A stretch of DNA of 64,000 nt from Heliocidaris tuberculata (taxonomy: Eukaryota; Echinodermata; Echinoidea; Camarodonta; Echinometridae): positions 3,569,986 to 3,633,985 of the forward strand of contig CM046850.1 of NCBI GenBank assembly GCA_025618425.1. Direction: 5' to 3'. Position 1 is the first letter of the stretch, and every line of letters starts with the position of its first letter. The position numbers were made by a program, and so were the translations under genes. The notes under the pieces were generated by a model. It saw nothing but the letters and a program-made list of their open reading frames with translations. It was not told the origin of the DNA and made no database searches. Positions 25,283-38,300 of this stretch are shown piece after piece.

Positions 25283-25384
25283 CTAAATACTTTGGTTTAG
25301 ATGAAAAGACACCTCAGACAAGAACCTTTCTTCTGCTATAGATGGTGGGCAGTAATATCCACACTCTCCTCGTTTGTGTCCTTT
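25283..25384 (-). other. TMTC4: probable TMTC4 noncoding 5' exon
   Basis: A 102-base stretch bounded by a strong acceptor (a T-rich tract then ctctccag) and a strong donor (TTTAG|gtaagt). All three frames contain stops, so it would be 5'UTR joined to the acceptor at 24445. This is inferred from splice signals only. Confidence 0.5.
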
Positions 25385-25939
25385 CTGGAGAGAAAAAAAA
25401 GAATGGCTTGAGAGTCAGCAAATATCAGTCTCATAAATACATCCAAATGACATTTAGAATTGAGGACACAGCAATAAAAATTCCATCTGTTTAATAGGCA
25501 AACAGTTTTCTGGTTCTAGATGCAGAGTACAAAGTCAGAGAGCTAGCCCAGACAGTAGAGAATAGGTGAAAGGGGGAGGGGGCATAATCAGGAGAACTAT
25601 TTTTTCAGCAACTGATTTTTTTTTTTCAAAATAGATTACTGGACACCTTCCCATACTGGATGCAATATACATTGCACACAACTATTGTACATCTGTTAAA
25701 CGATTAAATGATTTTTCTCTAGATATTAAAAATCAGTACCATCCCCCTCCCCCCCCCCCCCCCCCCCCCCCCCATTATCAGACAGATTCCCCCTTCCAAC
25801 CATACCATTCTCATTGGAGACTGTAATCAAATAGAAGTCTTATACACAAGTGAGTAATTACTCTGTAAACAATGGAGGTACCAAGTGATATGTTATCTCA
25901 CTATCAATTATAATGACAGCCCTCCTTTAGAGCTAAATA

Positions 25940-26645
25940 ACTACAGTCAGGTTCACACGAAGGGAGCTATAAAAAAAAAGTTTTGCTTGTAGTTTCAAAA
26001 CTTTAAGTTATCTTGTATTTTCAGACCATATGAACGGATTCATAGTTTCGAAACTGTAAGTTTATTTGTAGTTCCAGAACCAATAAGTGACCTTGTAGTT
26101 AAAACCAAAAATGTTGCAAAATGCACTATTAATTGTCAACAGAAAATTCTCCTTTCTTTGGGATTGGGTTTTCAGTGATGTTGAAGTGATCATTCATGAA
26201 CACAATGTTTTCTTCTTTTGTTTGAAAGATATGAAATGTGCTTTGAGAAGTTTGAGTCTGTAAGAAACTCAAAGACAGTGATAATCCCACTATTATTTGA
26301 TTAAAACACATTCCATCTTCTGAGCAAAAAGTGATAACAACATTGCACTTCATAATGACCACCTCAACATCATTCAAAACAAAATGCATTCTCCAAACAA
26401 ATGAAGAATTCACTGCTGACATTAACAATGCATTTTGCAACATTGCACTTTTGACTTGTGTTTTAATCAGTCAATTAAACACACTTCATCTTCCAAACAA
26501 AAGGTGAGAACAACTTTGGACCAGAATGAATGACCATCTCAACATCACTCAAAACACAAATCCATCCTCCAAACACTACAAAAGAAAGGAAAATTCACTG
26601 TTGACAATAACAATGCATTTTGCAACATTTCACCTTTGACTTGGC
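25940..26645. repeat. complex inverted repeat, one arm tandemly duplicated
   Basis: aatgttgcaaaatgcac near 26110 is inverted twice, near 26420-26450 and 26600-26630, giving one left arm and two right arms. The left margin resembles 36598-36740. Confidence 0.6.
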
Positions 26646-26937
26646 CCCGTATTCATGTGTACTGCACATTCCATGATTAAATAATCAGTATAAATAGGGC
26701 ATTATTGTAAAGGGGAATAAACATTCTTTTCAACGATACCAAATTCAAGTATGATACTGTAGGAACAAGAGAGATATCAATGCTCAAACTTGACTTGCTG
26801 AGCTTTTTTGCGGGGTTTACATGCTCATAACAAAAACTACCTGGATGAAGAACAGTGTTGCCAAGTACATGTAGATCTCAGTCACAAGACTAACTGATAA
26901 ACAGTTAATTAAAGCAGGTTATATTTCCCTGATTAAA

Positions 26938-27505
26938 GCTCATAGACAGTCTCGGTAGCAAAAATCATACTGGCAAGAAACTTAACTAACATAGTCACAT
27001 ACTATTCTCCCTTTATCATAAGGCACATGTACGAGATTATTTAACATTCCATTCACGATTTCGAACAAATTTTAGTGTAAATATCTGCAAGAAACGCTTG
27101 GTAACGGCTTTTCACTGCCTCACGCTGAGACCATATCCACCCGAAGGTTCCCCACACAGTAAACCCAGCACTCCGCACTATGTGTAGCATATTCTATAAC
27201 ACACAGCAATCCTCGTGTGAGTAATGTGTGTGGCCGTTGTTCGAATTTATATCCCCTCTTTTTTGGGCCAGGGATTTTTATTCTTTTCACCTCTAATTCG
27301 ATAAATATTTCACTTGAGGAAAAAACTTCACAGCATCTTAGTTATGTTAGTACCCTGCTATTTATTAAGTAAAATCAAAGAAATCTCACGAAAAGTTTTT
27401 GAGGGCTTCCCAAAACTATCTAATACCTTTAAAGTCATCATGATACACAAAAGCAGCATTCTTCAAGTGTCTATCAAGCCAATTCTCAAAAGAATTCACT
27501 GACGG
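26938..27505 (+). repeat. interspersed repeat, copy 1 (inverted partner at 37.9-38.4 kb)
   Basis: About 560 bases, strongly similar in reverse to 37905-38425, including a short shared frame (KKLHSILVMLVPCYL). It lies in the upstream region of TMTC4. Confidence 0.7.
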
Positions 27506-27623
27506 TTTTGAAACCACCTCCTCAGGTAACCCGGCCGATGTGTATCCTCAGGCAAATCATTTCAGGTACTACAGTATAATTACTCGATTTGAAGGGGAAA
27601 AAAAGAATTTTCTCACATCAGTT

Positions 27624-27700
27624 TTTTTTTTAATCATTTTTTTTATTAATCATTTTTTTTATTAATCATTTTTTTTTATTATTCTTTTTTTTTGAGTAAT
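27624..27700 (+). repeat. T-rich short tandem repeat
   Basis: Three to four units of attaatca plus 8-9 T. Confidence 0.85.
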
Positions 27701-28286
27701 TAGATCTGCTTGTCAAGTTCCTTTGAATAACCTCTTGAGTCTTGTCCTCCGATCCTTACTCCCTTCCTTACTACGTACATGTACAAGCAGATCAGTGCTG
27801 GAGTCATAGTCACAGATACCATCATGCATATAGGCCGACATGAACTTATAGACATCAATCGTATTCTAGACTACAGTTAAGTAAGTCCTCTGATTTTTCT
27901 TATTTCAATCAACTCAAATTGCTGTTTTAAAAAAAAACTGATTTCCTTTTAAAAAAAACCGCCTAATGGGCAATGATCTGAACTTTGACATGGGATTTTT
28001 AACCTTTCATCATCATCTGCATCATCATCATCATCATCTGATACAGGATGAAGGGCGTAGCCTGTAATTCAGGTCTTTTCGTCTGAAATCGTCACTTGAC
28101 AGTTATTACTTTGAGCGATTGCGGGAGGAGTCATGGAAGCTCAAAGTGTTTATTCCACCAATATTTATCTACATATCTTTTGAATTTATCTGTTGTGGTT
28201 ATTTTCACTGTATCTTCAGGTAAGCTGCTCCAGTCGTCGATGATTCTTCTGCTGAAAGACTTACTTCTTAATCCAGTTTATGGTGG

Positions 28287-28518
28287 TGGATCCGGTGTCT
28301 GAACACTTTTTAGAAAATCAACGATAGCAAATAAAATATCAAACGAATATCTGTCAAACTTACATAATGAATGCTCAAAGTCCTACAGAAAAAGAAGTTG
28401 ATGGAATTTTAAAAAGACAACGTAGATTTAATACGATATTCCCTTCCGAGTGAACCCCTTCCCAACGACGCGGCGTTATGGTCCCTTGAAAAAGGTACTG
28501 TATTTCCGAACGGGTGAT
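28287..28518 (+). repeat. 230-base repeat, inverted partner at 32.9 kb
   Basis: Nearly identical in reverse to 32895-33137. The pair brackets the presumed promoter region and acyltransferase exon 1. Confidence 0.75.
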
Positions 28519-28954
28519 AGCCATGAGAAAAAGACACAACCTTTGTTTCAATAGTGTGGTTTTCATACGCGTACCACGTGTATGAAAACCCATTTTAGGT
28601 GCTTAACTGTACACGTTCGGTAATACAATCTGTTCGGAATTACAATCCTTGACTATCAGACTATACTGTGTGTCTTTGATATATTTTCATGGAGTGTCCC
28701 CTAGCCTAGGCCTAGTTGAGCTGTTGACAGGTTGGGAGAAGAAGTGGTCTGAAGGAATATCAATTACATGCAGACCTCTAGCCTAGTATAGGCTCTACTC
28801 TAGTTCATGCATGATCTGGTGCACAGTGATCATATCTCCTCTTCTTCTTTCATTTCAAACTGAAAAGCACTGTAAGACAGTAAGAGTGTAGACTATGCTG
28901 GTTCCTCTTGACAAGAAAGAACCAGGGAAGAACATTTCCATCTCATAAAATCAC

Positions 28955-29240
28955 CTAATATCTTCAATCTTGTCCATTCCATTTAACTTTGTTAGGAAGT
29001 CTATCTCACTCATCAGAGGTCTCGGGTAGCTCAACTCGGGATCGGGACCGGACCGCTCCAGCTCGGCCGCCGGGCCTGCTGGGTCCATGGGATCGGATGG
29101 GTTGGAATCTATGGATATGGATATGGGATGCATGCCTGGTGCACGTGGTGGTGCCTGGATCGACCGTACCGTCTGTGTACTGTACGTACGGTACGTGTAT
29201 GTAGCGCGCCAGCTAGCTTCATATGCACGCATATATGCAG
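28955..29240 (-). other. possible first exon of TMTC4 with a short upstream ORF
   Basis: On the minus strand the GC-rich block contains an ATG at about 29016 starting MSEIDFLTKLNGMDKIEDIR, and ends at a donor attag|gtgatt. Joined to the exon at 25384 the frame ends after about 15 more codons, so it would be an upstream ORF of about 35 residues. It could instead be the first exon of an unrecognised gene. The 5' limit is not visible. Confidence 0.35.
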
Positions 29241-29689
29241 CGCAGCGGTCTAGTGATCTGATGCAATGATCTCCTTTCATAATTTTTATTCTCTTGTTGA
29301 CTCAAGCGACAGGATTGTAAATTTTGACGACCTCTCAGGTGAGTCGAGTCGTAAAATTGTACTATTTCTTTCAAGTGTGCATTTTGTGATCCACTTTTGT
29401 TTCAATACTTAATACGACCCCCAAAAATGCAAATTTGGAGCCGGAGAGGTCACATTAATTTGGGCTATTCATTTCAGCATGAGCGTGAGTGGGAATCGAA
29501 ATTTCGAAAGAACGAAAGTTTGACTTTCACTTTTAACTGTTTAAAGGAGGATTTATTGAAATTACTGTTTATTTTACTGGTAATATTTGACTCATTGTGT
29601 ATTGGGGATAACTTCCAAGTAAGCTAATCAAATTAGATCAAGATTTCACTAACTTTATTACTTACATGTGTACGATCAACTGCACTTCT

Positions 29690-29965
29690 GATTGTCGCTT
29701 CTGCAACTTCTTTAGCTGAGTGTACGTGCGGCGCGGCGCGGCTGGCTTGCTCCGATCAGCCGACCCCAAGCTCCCGGGGCGCGGGCATGCTGGCTATGCG
29801 GCACAACTGCTGAACTTTCCTTTCACCCTCAGTTGATGCTTATTCATGCGGGACGCGCGCTAGGGGCACATTAACTGCAGGGAGCTCCACCGCCACCGCG
29901 CGCCCGGCCTCGGCCCGTTAACGTCGTGCACCGGTGGAGGTGGAGCTTCTTAGAGTTAGCGGCAC
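29690..29965. promoter_or_regulatory. CpG-rich block between divergent genes, promoter candidate
   Basis: A block rich in CG dinucleotides (gcggcgcggcgcgg, gcgcgcccgg and similar) in otherwise AT-rich DNA. It lies between the possible TMTC4 first exon and the acyltransferase start exon, so it may drive one or both genes. There is no clear TATA box. Confidence 0.4.
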
Positions 29966-30199
29966 ATATACCTTGACGCTACATCCTGACTGATGGATCC
30001 TGTCAAGTACCGACGTAGAAGTAGAAGTAGAAGTACCAGAGTTAGAGGAAGGGGTGGGCAAAATATCACTGTTGATATTCTAAAATTTCTTATCAGTGAT
30101 ATGGGTGGGACTTCATCGTTTTGTTGATTTCCTCTGAATTCTGGAGAAAGCTGAGCCTGAGAAGCTGATAAGTTGTATCAGGAGATAAAAAATGCATAG

Positions 30200-30773
30200 G
30201 AAACGAAAACTCAAGGAGAGAATCAATGTTATTGGAAAGTGAAAATTCAGAGAAGCACTTTACAAAAAGTTTCATTAAAATTGGTTAAAAATGAGAGAGT
30301 TATGGAAGTTTGAAAAGTCTCATTTTACTTTCTATGGGGATCCTCAAATTGGCAAAATTGCTTAAAAATGTCTGATTTTGCGAACAACTCTCCATTTGTT
30401 TTGTACACAGATTTTCAGATTTTCCCCATTATCTCTCAGGGTGCTCCTTGTCTCCTCCTGAACTCGACGTATGTGGTGTAAAATACATTTTCCATTATAT
30501 ATGTTGAGCTCAGAAGGAGATTAACTGCACCTTGAAAGATAATAGGGAAAAACTGAAAATCTGTGTACAAAACAAATGGAGAGTTGTTCACAAAATCAGC
30601 CATTTTGAAGCAATTTTGCCAATTTGAGGATCCCCATAGAAAGTAAAACGAGACTTTTCAAACTTCCATAACTCTCTCATTTTTTAACCAATTTTAATGA
30701 AACTTTTTGTAAAGTGCTTCTCTGAATTCTCACTTTCCAATAACATTGATTCTCTCCTTGGGTTTTGGTTTCT
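30200..30773. repeat. 574-base foldback, arms about 270 bases
   Basis: The left arm 30200-30475 is inverted at 30505-30773 with few mismatches, leaving a loop of about 30 bases. No coding. Lies between the CpG-rich block and acyltransferase exon 1. Ends lack clear TTAA copies. Confidence 0.85.
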
Positions 30774-31176
30774 TTTAATCAATTTTGTTGACCAGTTGCA
30801 GTTAGTTGTTTATTAAAAAAGAAAGAAAAAAAGAAAAAAGCTCAGATTGTAGACAACTACCATTTTTTAAACTAGGGTTTTTAAACACACAGATTAGGCC
30901 TGTAGAAGGTACAGTAGTCCTACTCCTTTCTCTCAATTTTCCAGTATGAATTTTCAACTTTTAGTTTTAGAACAGATTGAAATGCACTCTCCAACTCATA
31001 TAAAAACATTAACATAATCTGCTAATTGCCATATATACCATCACATCAGTGACCAGAACATTAATTTGCAAGTTACATAAGTAACATTGGTAGTTTCAGA
31101 CCCATACCAATCATTTCTCACTGAGTCAGTATTGCTCTTCCCCCTGTCTCTCATCCCCTCTACTCTCTCCTACTCT

Positions 31177-31180
31177 CCCC

Positions 31181-31206
<26 letters not shown>
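31177..31206 (+). repeat. (CT)n microsatellite
   Basis: About 30 bases of ct repeats directly left of the TTAA foldback. A similar tract lies at 49609-49658, just right of the related foldback. Confidence 0.9.
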
Positions 31207-31211
<5 letters not shown>

Positions 31212-31222
31212 CCTCCCCTCTC

Positions 31223-31728
31223 TTAAAGGGAAAGTTCACCCCGAAGATTACTTGGGTTTAAAAAATGCAGAAAAAATAAAGAAAAATATTGGCGCAAGTT
31301 TGGACAAAATCCGTTAAAGAATAATGGAGTTATGGACTTTTGAAGTTTTTATTTTGTGACGTCACATGCGAGCAGCTCCTCCATTATGTAATATGATAAA
31401 TATTCCATAAAATATAATTTTCTCAGAAAATTTAGAATATTTTCGTCTGTGCATTTGATGTATTGTCAGAAATGTTATTCAATACTGGATTCTGAAAAGA
31501 AACAATATTAATTTATCTGGGAACGTAAAAAAAAATGCGAATATATGGAATATTTATTACATTACCAATGGGCAGCTGCTCGCATGTGACGTCACAAATC
31601 CAAAACTTTAAGTACGCATAACTCTTTTATTATTTGACCGATTTTTATCAAACCTTCGCCAATATTTTTCTTTATTTTTTCTGCATTTTTTAAACTCGAG
31701 TAAACTTCAGGGTGAACTTTTCCTTTAA
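31223..31728. mobile_element. TTAA-flanked foldback MITE with CRE palindromes
   Basis: Starts TTAAAGGGAAAGTTCACC and ends in its inverse. Each arm contains TGACGTCACATGCGAGCAGC. A second copy lies at 49074-49578 in the opposite orientation. Confidence 0.8.
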
Positions 31729-32240
31729 TGCCCTCTCTCCATCCCCTCTCTCCCTCCATATAGATCTCTCTCTCTCACTATGCATGTCTCACCCACTTTG
31801 CCTATTGCTCCTCTTCCATTTTCTTATTTTCATCCATTTCACCCCTTTTTTTGTGTGTTCAATCATTGCACCAAGTTATCTCTTCCCTTCGATTTGCATT
31901 TCCCCCTTCCCTAATTTTGCTTTTGCCCCCTCCCTTTTTTCCTCTTCCTCCTCCTCCACAAACAATACTGTAAAACCAGAAATTTTTGCATGCATGAAAC
32001 TTTCGCAAATTTTTCGAGTGGTCAAGAATTCGCGAATGTTTCATGCCGCAAAATAATAAAATCACAATTGAAACAACATAAAATTATTGCAGTTCGCGAA
32101 AGTTTCTTGCTGCAAAATTGGTTGTCATTACAACTCGCGAAAGTTTTTGGTTTTATACATGTAGTAACTTAATTTCTTTTCATATGTTCCCTTTCTGTTT
32201 TGTTCCAGTTTTATTTGTGTAGAAGCCAGGGTCTCCAAAG

Positions 32241-32383
32241 ATGGCTGACTCAGAAACCATCAAGCAGGACTCTCCGGGACAGGCGAAAGACAAGGAGGCA
32301 GATCCCAAGAATAACCCAGGATCTAATGGTACGGAAGCATACAGTGAGGAGACGTCACATCATCAACAGGATCATCATGAGGG
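32241..32383 (+). CDS. DGAT2/MOGAT2: acyltransferase coding exon 1
   Basis: ATG in the context aagATGG encodes a hydrophilic tail beginning MADSETIKQDSPGQAKDKEA. The donor is gagg|gtgagt with the 47-codon-plus-2 phase needed by exon 2. An acceptor (tctgttttgttccag) upstream at 32208 implies a further noncoding 5' exon. Assignment rests on phase fit across a long intron. Confidence 0.7.
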
Positions 32384-35300
32384 GTGAGTTTGCAGATTCA
32401 GTTACAGTTAAGTTAGGCGCATTAAAATGGCTTAACCTTTCATTCGTGTGGGACTTCGTGCGTGTTCTCCACAGTCCACACTATTTGACACAGTCACAGA
32501 GAACAAAGGGCAGCAGATCATAAAATGAGGCAAAAAAAACAAAACATAAAGGATATCTTATTTTTACATGAAACCATGAAAACGATTAAATAATTGATTG
32601 AAAAATCTCTTATTCTGAAAAATATCTCTATTTTGAATGAAACTTTAACCTAAAACTGCCGATTTCAAAGACCTCACGACCGATCCATTCCTGTCTAACG
32701 TTTTAGAGAGAGAGAGAGAGTGAGTACTGCATAACATGCATGCAGTGGCCGTTGTTTATATATTGGCAACCCTCGATATAAAGCACGTTCGTGCAGAAGG
32801 TGCAATCGACCTGCTGGACTACGAGTGATAACAAAAGTGTGTGCATAATATTTTTGTTGATTAGACTGAGCATAATGAGGAAATTTCTCCCATAGGGGCG
32901 CAGTTCGGAAATACATGTACAATACCATTTTCAAGGGACCAAAACGCTGCGTCATTGGGAAGGGGTTCGCTCGGAAGGGAATATCGTATTAAATCTACGT
33001 TGTCTTTTTAAAATTCCATCAACTTCTTTTTCTGTAGGACTTTGAGCATTCATTATGTAAGTTTGACAGATATTTGTTTGATATTTTATTTGCTATCGTT
33101 GATTTAAAGTGTTCGGAAACTGGATCCACTGGATGGAATCCAACTTGCATTATTGTTGCTATGTTGGGCTAGTCAAGAGCAACTTGAAGAATTGATAACA
33201 TTTGAATTGTAAATTGTAAACTTTCCCAAATCAGCTTGAAGGGGGGGGGGGGGGGGAGGGATACAGAAAAGATCATGCAATTACATGTATGGTACACATA
33301 CCACACTGAATTTTATTTTTAATTCCCAAATAAAATTGCACAAGCTACTAGGTGTACATGAACATGATTTTGGACATGTTTAAGAAAAGACAGAAAAAAT
33401 TCAAAAACTCTGAACGAGAATTTTGGAAGGTTTGCATACATGTTTGTTTTGGCCTCTCTTAAGTTAGTGATCAAGGTATTGAAGATTTACTCACTTTTAT
33501 CTATAGGCATAAAACAATGGGCCTAAATATATCAAGTCAAACAATTCAATGTTTACATGTAGATATATTTCAGTCAATGATACATTTTATTTTGGTAGAA
33601 GTTTGGCACTTGTTGTACGTTTACATAATTATGTAAGAATATTCAATCATCAATAATAATAAACAAACTAACAAATATGTACAACCGTCGTGTTTCTTCA
33701 AAAGCGAAAACAGCTGCTTTTTCGAATATAGACCTACGTCATAATGCATTTATCTGATATACATGTCTATTTGTGCTAGAAAAGGAAAACACCTTAGCAG
33801 CTTCATGTCATATAAGGCATTGCATTTAAGTGCAGTTTCTAACGATTCATTTAATCACAGTAATTTGCAGCTCTAGAGATACATGTATTTTGTTTTGCTC
33901 AATTTGGACTTTTTTCAAATTTTCAACAGCAACAACAAATCTCCTGCATGTAGAAGGCAATGTCAGGAGTCACATACATGTATGGAAGCCTGCAAGGGTT
34001 ATTTCAGTAGTACAGTACCTTGGGTAAATTGCCCTTCACCATTGTGTATTTTGAGCATTCGTCATGACCATAACTGATGCTAAATACAGTACTCTGTCGA
34101 TGTCCATATCTTGGATCAGTTACAGTATATGACACATCCAATGATGATTGTTCTGCAGTCAACCATAACACTTACGAAATTTCTAACATCAACTCTAGAT
34201 CCATGTCTAGACTAACACCGTACCCAACATGGGCTGTGGACCCGGGGGGGGGGGGGGGCAATTTTTTTTAGTACTGGTAGACATGTTTCATAAAATCCCC
34301 GAAAAAAAAGGTTCGAAATTATCATTATTCAAATGAAACCAAATCAGCCCCCCACTTTCAAAAACGCTCTGCAGCTCCTGCCGAACTCTAACCAGAGAAG
34401 TATGTCCTAACCATATACATGTATGTAGGCCCACCCAAACTTCATGTAAAACCCACTTGCAAATTACCCTTCCCCTAATCCTATGTATACATGTATCTCT
34501 TACAAATTAAGGCTTGGAGCAAATGTCAATGGAGCTGTAGCATGTGTGGGGATCACCCTTTGATCATTTCATTGCCAGTGCTGTAAACTGGGACATCCCA
34601 GTTAACTGACTGCCTACAGGACCCACAGCCCATGAGACAGACAGCCCACGAGACGGACAATGTTGGTCTTGTGAACCTTCAAAAATGTTACGAGAATGCC
34701 TGCAAAATCAAAATGTTGGTTTCATGGGTTATTAGTCTATTTAACCATGAGATAATTTTTTAAAAGGCTTTGGAACCGACATTGTCGGTCACGTGGGCAG
34801 GCGGTCTCATTGGGCCATCGGTCTCATTGCCTCCCTAAACCTTAATCAGCCAGATTTCATTGTTTCTGTTGATGGGCTTCATGGGTGGATCATAGCCACT
34901 GAAATAGAAGCATCCATCCTTGTATTGGTCCTTTGACAGGGCAGCTCGTAGTTTCTTCAGTTCTTGGATGACCTCTTTCTCTCCAGCATAGCCACCAAAC
35001 CGACTGTTGGGGAACAACCAAACTAGTTTGTTATTGCAGTTGCATGTAGCATAAGGGATTATTTTCCTCTACATATTACAAAGTCTGCTTGACAACAATT
35101 GTTCTAGTATTTCAAACAGTAGATTGTCTTGTCATTCAGAGTCATAAAATGTGAAATTTCATGAAAGTTTTTGAGTTGTCAACTTGTACAGTATAGTGCT
35201 AGAAATAATACTCCGATCAGAGTCATGATGATATTTCTAGCACTATACATGTACATGTACATTCATATCTTCTGTGACCAGTAATAATAGATTCTGGGTA

Positions 35301-38300
35301 CTTGTACAGGCCACCAACTAGTATTTCTTGTTTTCTTGTCTTTTGAATATTGTCAGAAATCTGAAAATTTCAGATGAGATAACGTTAAAAAAAAGGGAGA
35401 GAAAAAAAGTGGGGGAAGTGAGAGAAAAAAGCCTAAAAAGGCGCTACAAGCCGTTAACTTTCTCTCAAAATTTGCTAAAACGTCAAGTTTTCACGCTTCA
35501 CCCGGGAAGGGGGAAATAACTCCCCCCTCCCTGCACCCACCCCTGTTACATACAGTGCAGTATTGTATCCAAATAATTGAAAAGCAGTCCGGGCATCGAA
35601 CTAACTTTCCGCCTTGAAAAAGGTGCTACGAGCTGTTATCTTTCTCTCAAATTTGTTATAAAACGTCAGAGCTTTTGCGCTTTGCGCGAGAAGCACCCAC
35701 CCCCCCCCCCCTAAAAATGAAATAAAATGAAATCCTGGCTACCATGGCTACGTGGCTGTATCCTTCATGTCTGCCCCCCCCCCCCCCCTCCACTGAATAA
35801 TCCTGGCTACGCCACTGGTTGGTAGTTTATGAACTACATGTAGTTACAATGCTCTCCTTTTGTTTTATTTTCAAAGCCAGTTAGAAAAGCTGCTCAGTAA
35901 AATTTCTAACAAAGTCCATTCTTTCTAAAACCCAAAGCCTATGAATGCATAGATCTACATTTAAGTTGATGATGCACCCAGTGCATCCCGAAAGCACAAG
36001 TTATTAGAACTATTATTTTTTGATAGCAGTGAGAAAGAAGATTTTCCTTGATGATGGATATGTAATAGATTGATGGGATGACAAACCTTTGGCTTAGAGT
36101 CCATCAATGACCACTCAAGGTAGGGGGGGGAATGGTTTTATTGCTGTATGTACATTGTTTCAATATATGACAGGTTTCAGTGAGGAACAATGCTCATGTC
36201 AGGGTTGGCAAGCATGCTTCCAGCACACACAGACCTTCAAAATGTAAACGGGCATTGTGCACTCTGGACCCCCAGTATTTTCTCTGGCTCCCAGAAAAAA
36301 AATTTAATATGGGGCCCTTCTCAAGGGATACCAATGAGGCAGTCTGTCTGTGTACATGTGTTCTCCAAGACAGGTTCATCACTTTATTACAGGATTCTGA
36401 ACTTTTTTTAACCACTGAAGTTAGTCCCTTTATCTGCAGCTCTTAGCTAACATACATGTAACATGGTGGCTTCTGGCTTGTCCCAGAAGGGGAATTCTGA
36501 ACCATTTAAATCCCATTATCAGTCACATTGGCTGGTATTCATAAAAGCATATATTAATTTTGATCCAGATTTAAACCCAGACTAAGTGGGTAGAGTTAAG
36601 TCAGGTCCGCATTCAGGGAGCTAAACTTTCTAAAGTTTCTCATGTAATTTCAAAACTTTAAGTTGTCTTTTAGTTATCTTGTAGTTTCAGACTGTATGAA
36701 CGGACTCATAATTTTGAAACTTTAAGTTTACTTGTAGTTAACGCCGAGATCACAAGCGGCAGGGGTCCTCCGTCATTGTTATCGACCATGTGGACAGAAT
36801 GAACTTTAAGTTTAGCAAACTCGTTATTAATGATGACCTCTCTGTTCCTGTTAAATGACGATCGCTCGACTTGTAATCTCAGAACCCTCGTCATTGTCAG
36901 TGTGTCGTTGTTTCGTTAACTTAGTTTCGCTAACTGAAAGTTACAAAATCATTAATCCCGTATAAACGTAGCTATTGTCTACTGATTTATGGGGCACCAA
37001 GTGTCAACCTCTTTATCCTGTACAAATCACAATTATTCTGTAACCAAGTGAAAATACAAAACCTTGTCACAATATAATTAATTTCTCATTTTAGTTTCCT
37101 GACCAAATACAGATTGGTTGATATTTGGACTTCCATAAATCTGTCGACTAAAATCACTAAATGAAGCCAGGTTTATAACCTTCGCTTCTGAGAATATGGG
37201 CTATTAATTGTCTGCAACTCTTACCGAACATACATGGTTGCCTCTGGCGTATCCCTGAAGGTGATGCTGTCATCCTTGGGCTTCGGTGGATCATCTGCAT
37301 TCTTTGCAGGAATGAAGAATCCAACGTGGAAGACCTGTTTCATTGTGCTCCATTCGTCATCATCAGGCTGACAGAAGAAACACACAGGAGCTGTCATTGC
37401 AACATTTTTACCTGGATATATAATAATAATAATTATAAATCATTCTTGTATAGAGCGTATCACATTATGATATAACGTCCCTATGCGCTTCCAAAGGGTT
37501 TGGATATTATTACCCTTGCTTTAACTCCGGCTGCCGTAATCAGCGCGCAGTGCATTTCAAGGAATAAATCCTGCCAGGTACCCATTTCACACCTGGGTGG
37601 AGAGTGGCAAACGTGGATAAATGTCCTGCCAAAAGACGCTAGTGCCGGGCTGAGATTCGAACCCTCATCCCTTGGATTGAGAGTCAAGTGAATGAACCAC
37701 TATACCACGACTCCTCCACACAATCACACAGTGGGATCAATGTAATACTTTAAGAATAAAATAGGAAAACTACAACATACATGTTACTGTATGTCAGTTC
37801 AAATCCAGCTGAGGTAGATGACTGAAGCCTGCGTTGTATTCCATAATCAAAGGCTTGACTGTTCAGTAAGCAGTGGTGAATAACACTCCATCCCTTGAAT
37901 ATTTGCTCCATCAATTTTAAGGCGAGGGTAACAGATAGTTTTGGGAAGCCCTCAAAAACTTTTCGTGAGATTTCTTTGATTTTACTAAATAAATAGCAGG
38001 GTACTAACATAACTAAGATGCTGTGAAGTTTTTTCCTCCTCAAGTGAAATATTTATTGAATGAGAGGTGAAAAGTAATAAAAATCCCTGGCCCAAAAAAG
38101 AGGGGATATAAATTCAAACAACGTGGCCACACACACTACTCACATGAGGATTGCTGTGTGTATAGAATACGCTACACATAGTGCGAAGCGCTGGGTTTAT
38201 TGTGCGGGGAACCTTCAGGTGGATATGATCTTAGCGTGAGGCAGTGAAAAGCCGTTACCAAGCGTTTCTTACAGATATTTACACTAAAATTTGTTTGAAA

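Noticed and set aside
27314..27502. Short ORF shared by two repeat copies as a gene
   Set aside because: It is conserved because the DNA repeat is shared. Too short and without a known domain.
28951..29280. 109-residue minus-strand ORF as a full protein
   Set aside because: Only the last 20 codons, ending at a donor, look protein-like. The upstream part is GC-rich and repetitive (TACGTAC words).
37650..37710. Possible tRNA gene on the minus strand
   Set aside because: A and B boxes are present but the acceptor and anticodon stems do not pair properly, and the sequence continues into a SINE body with an (ATT)n tail.
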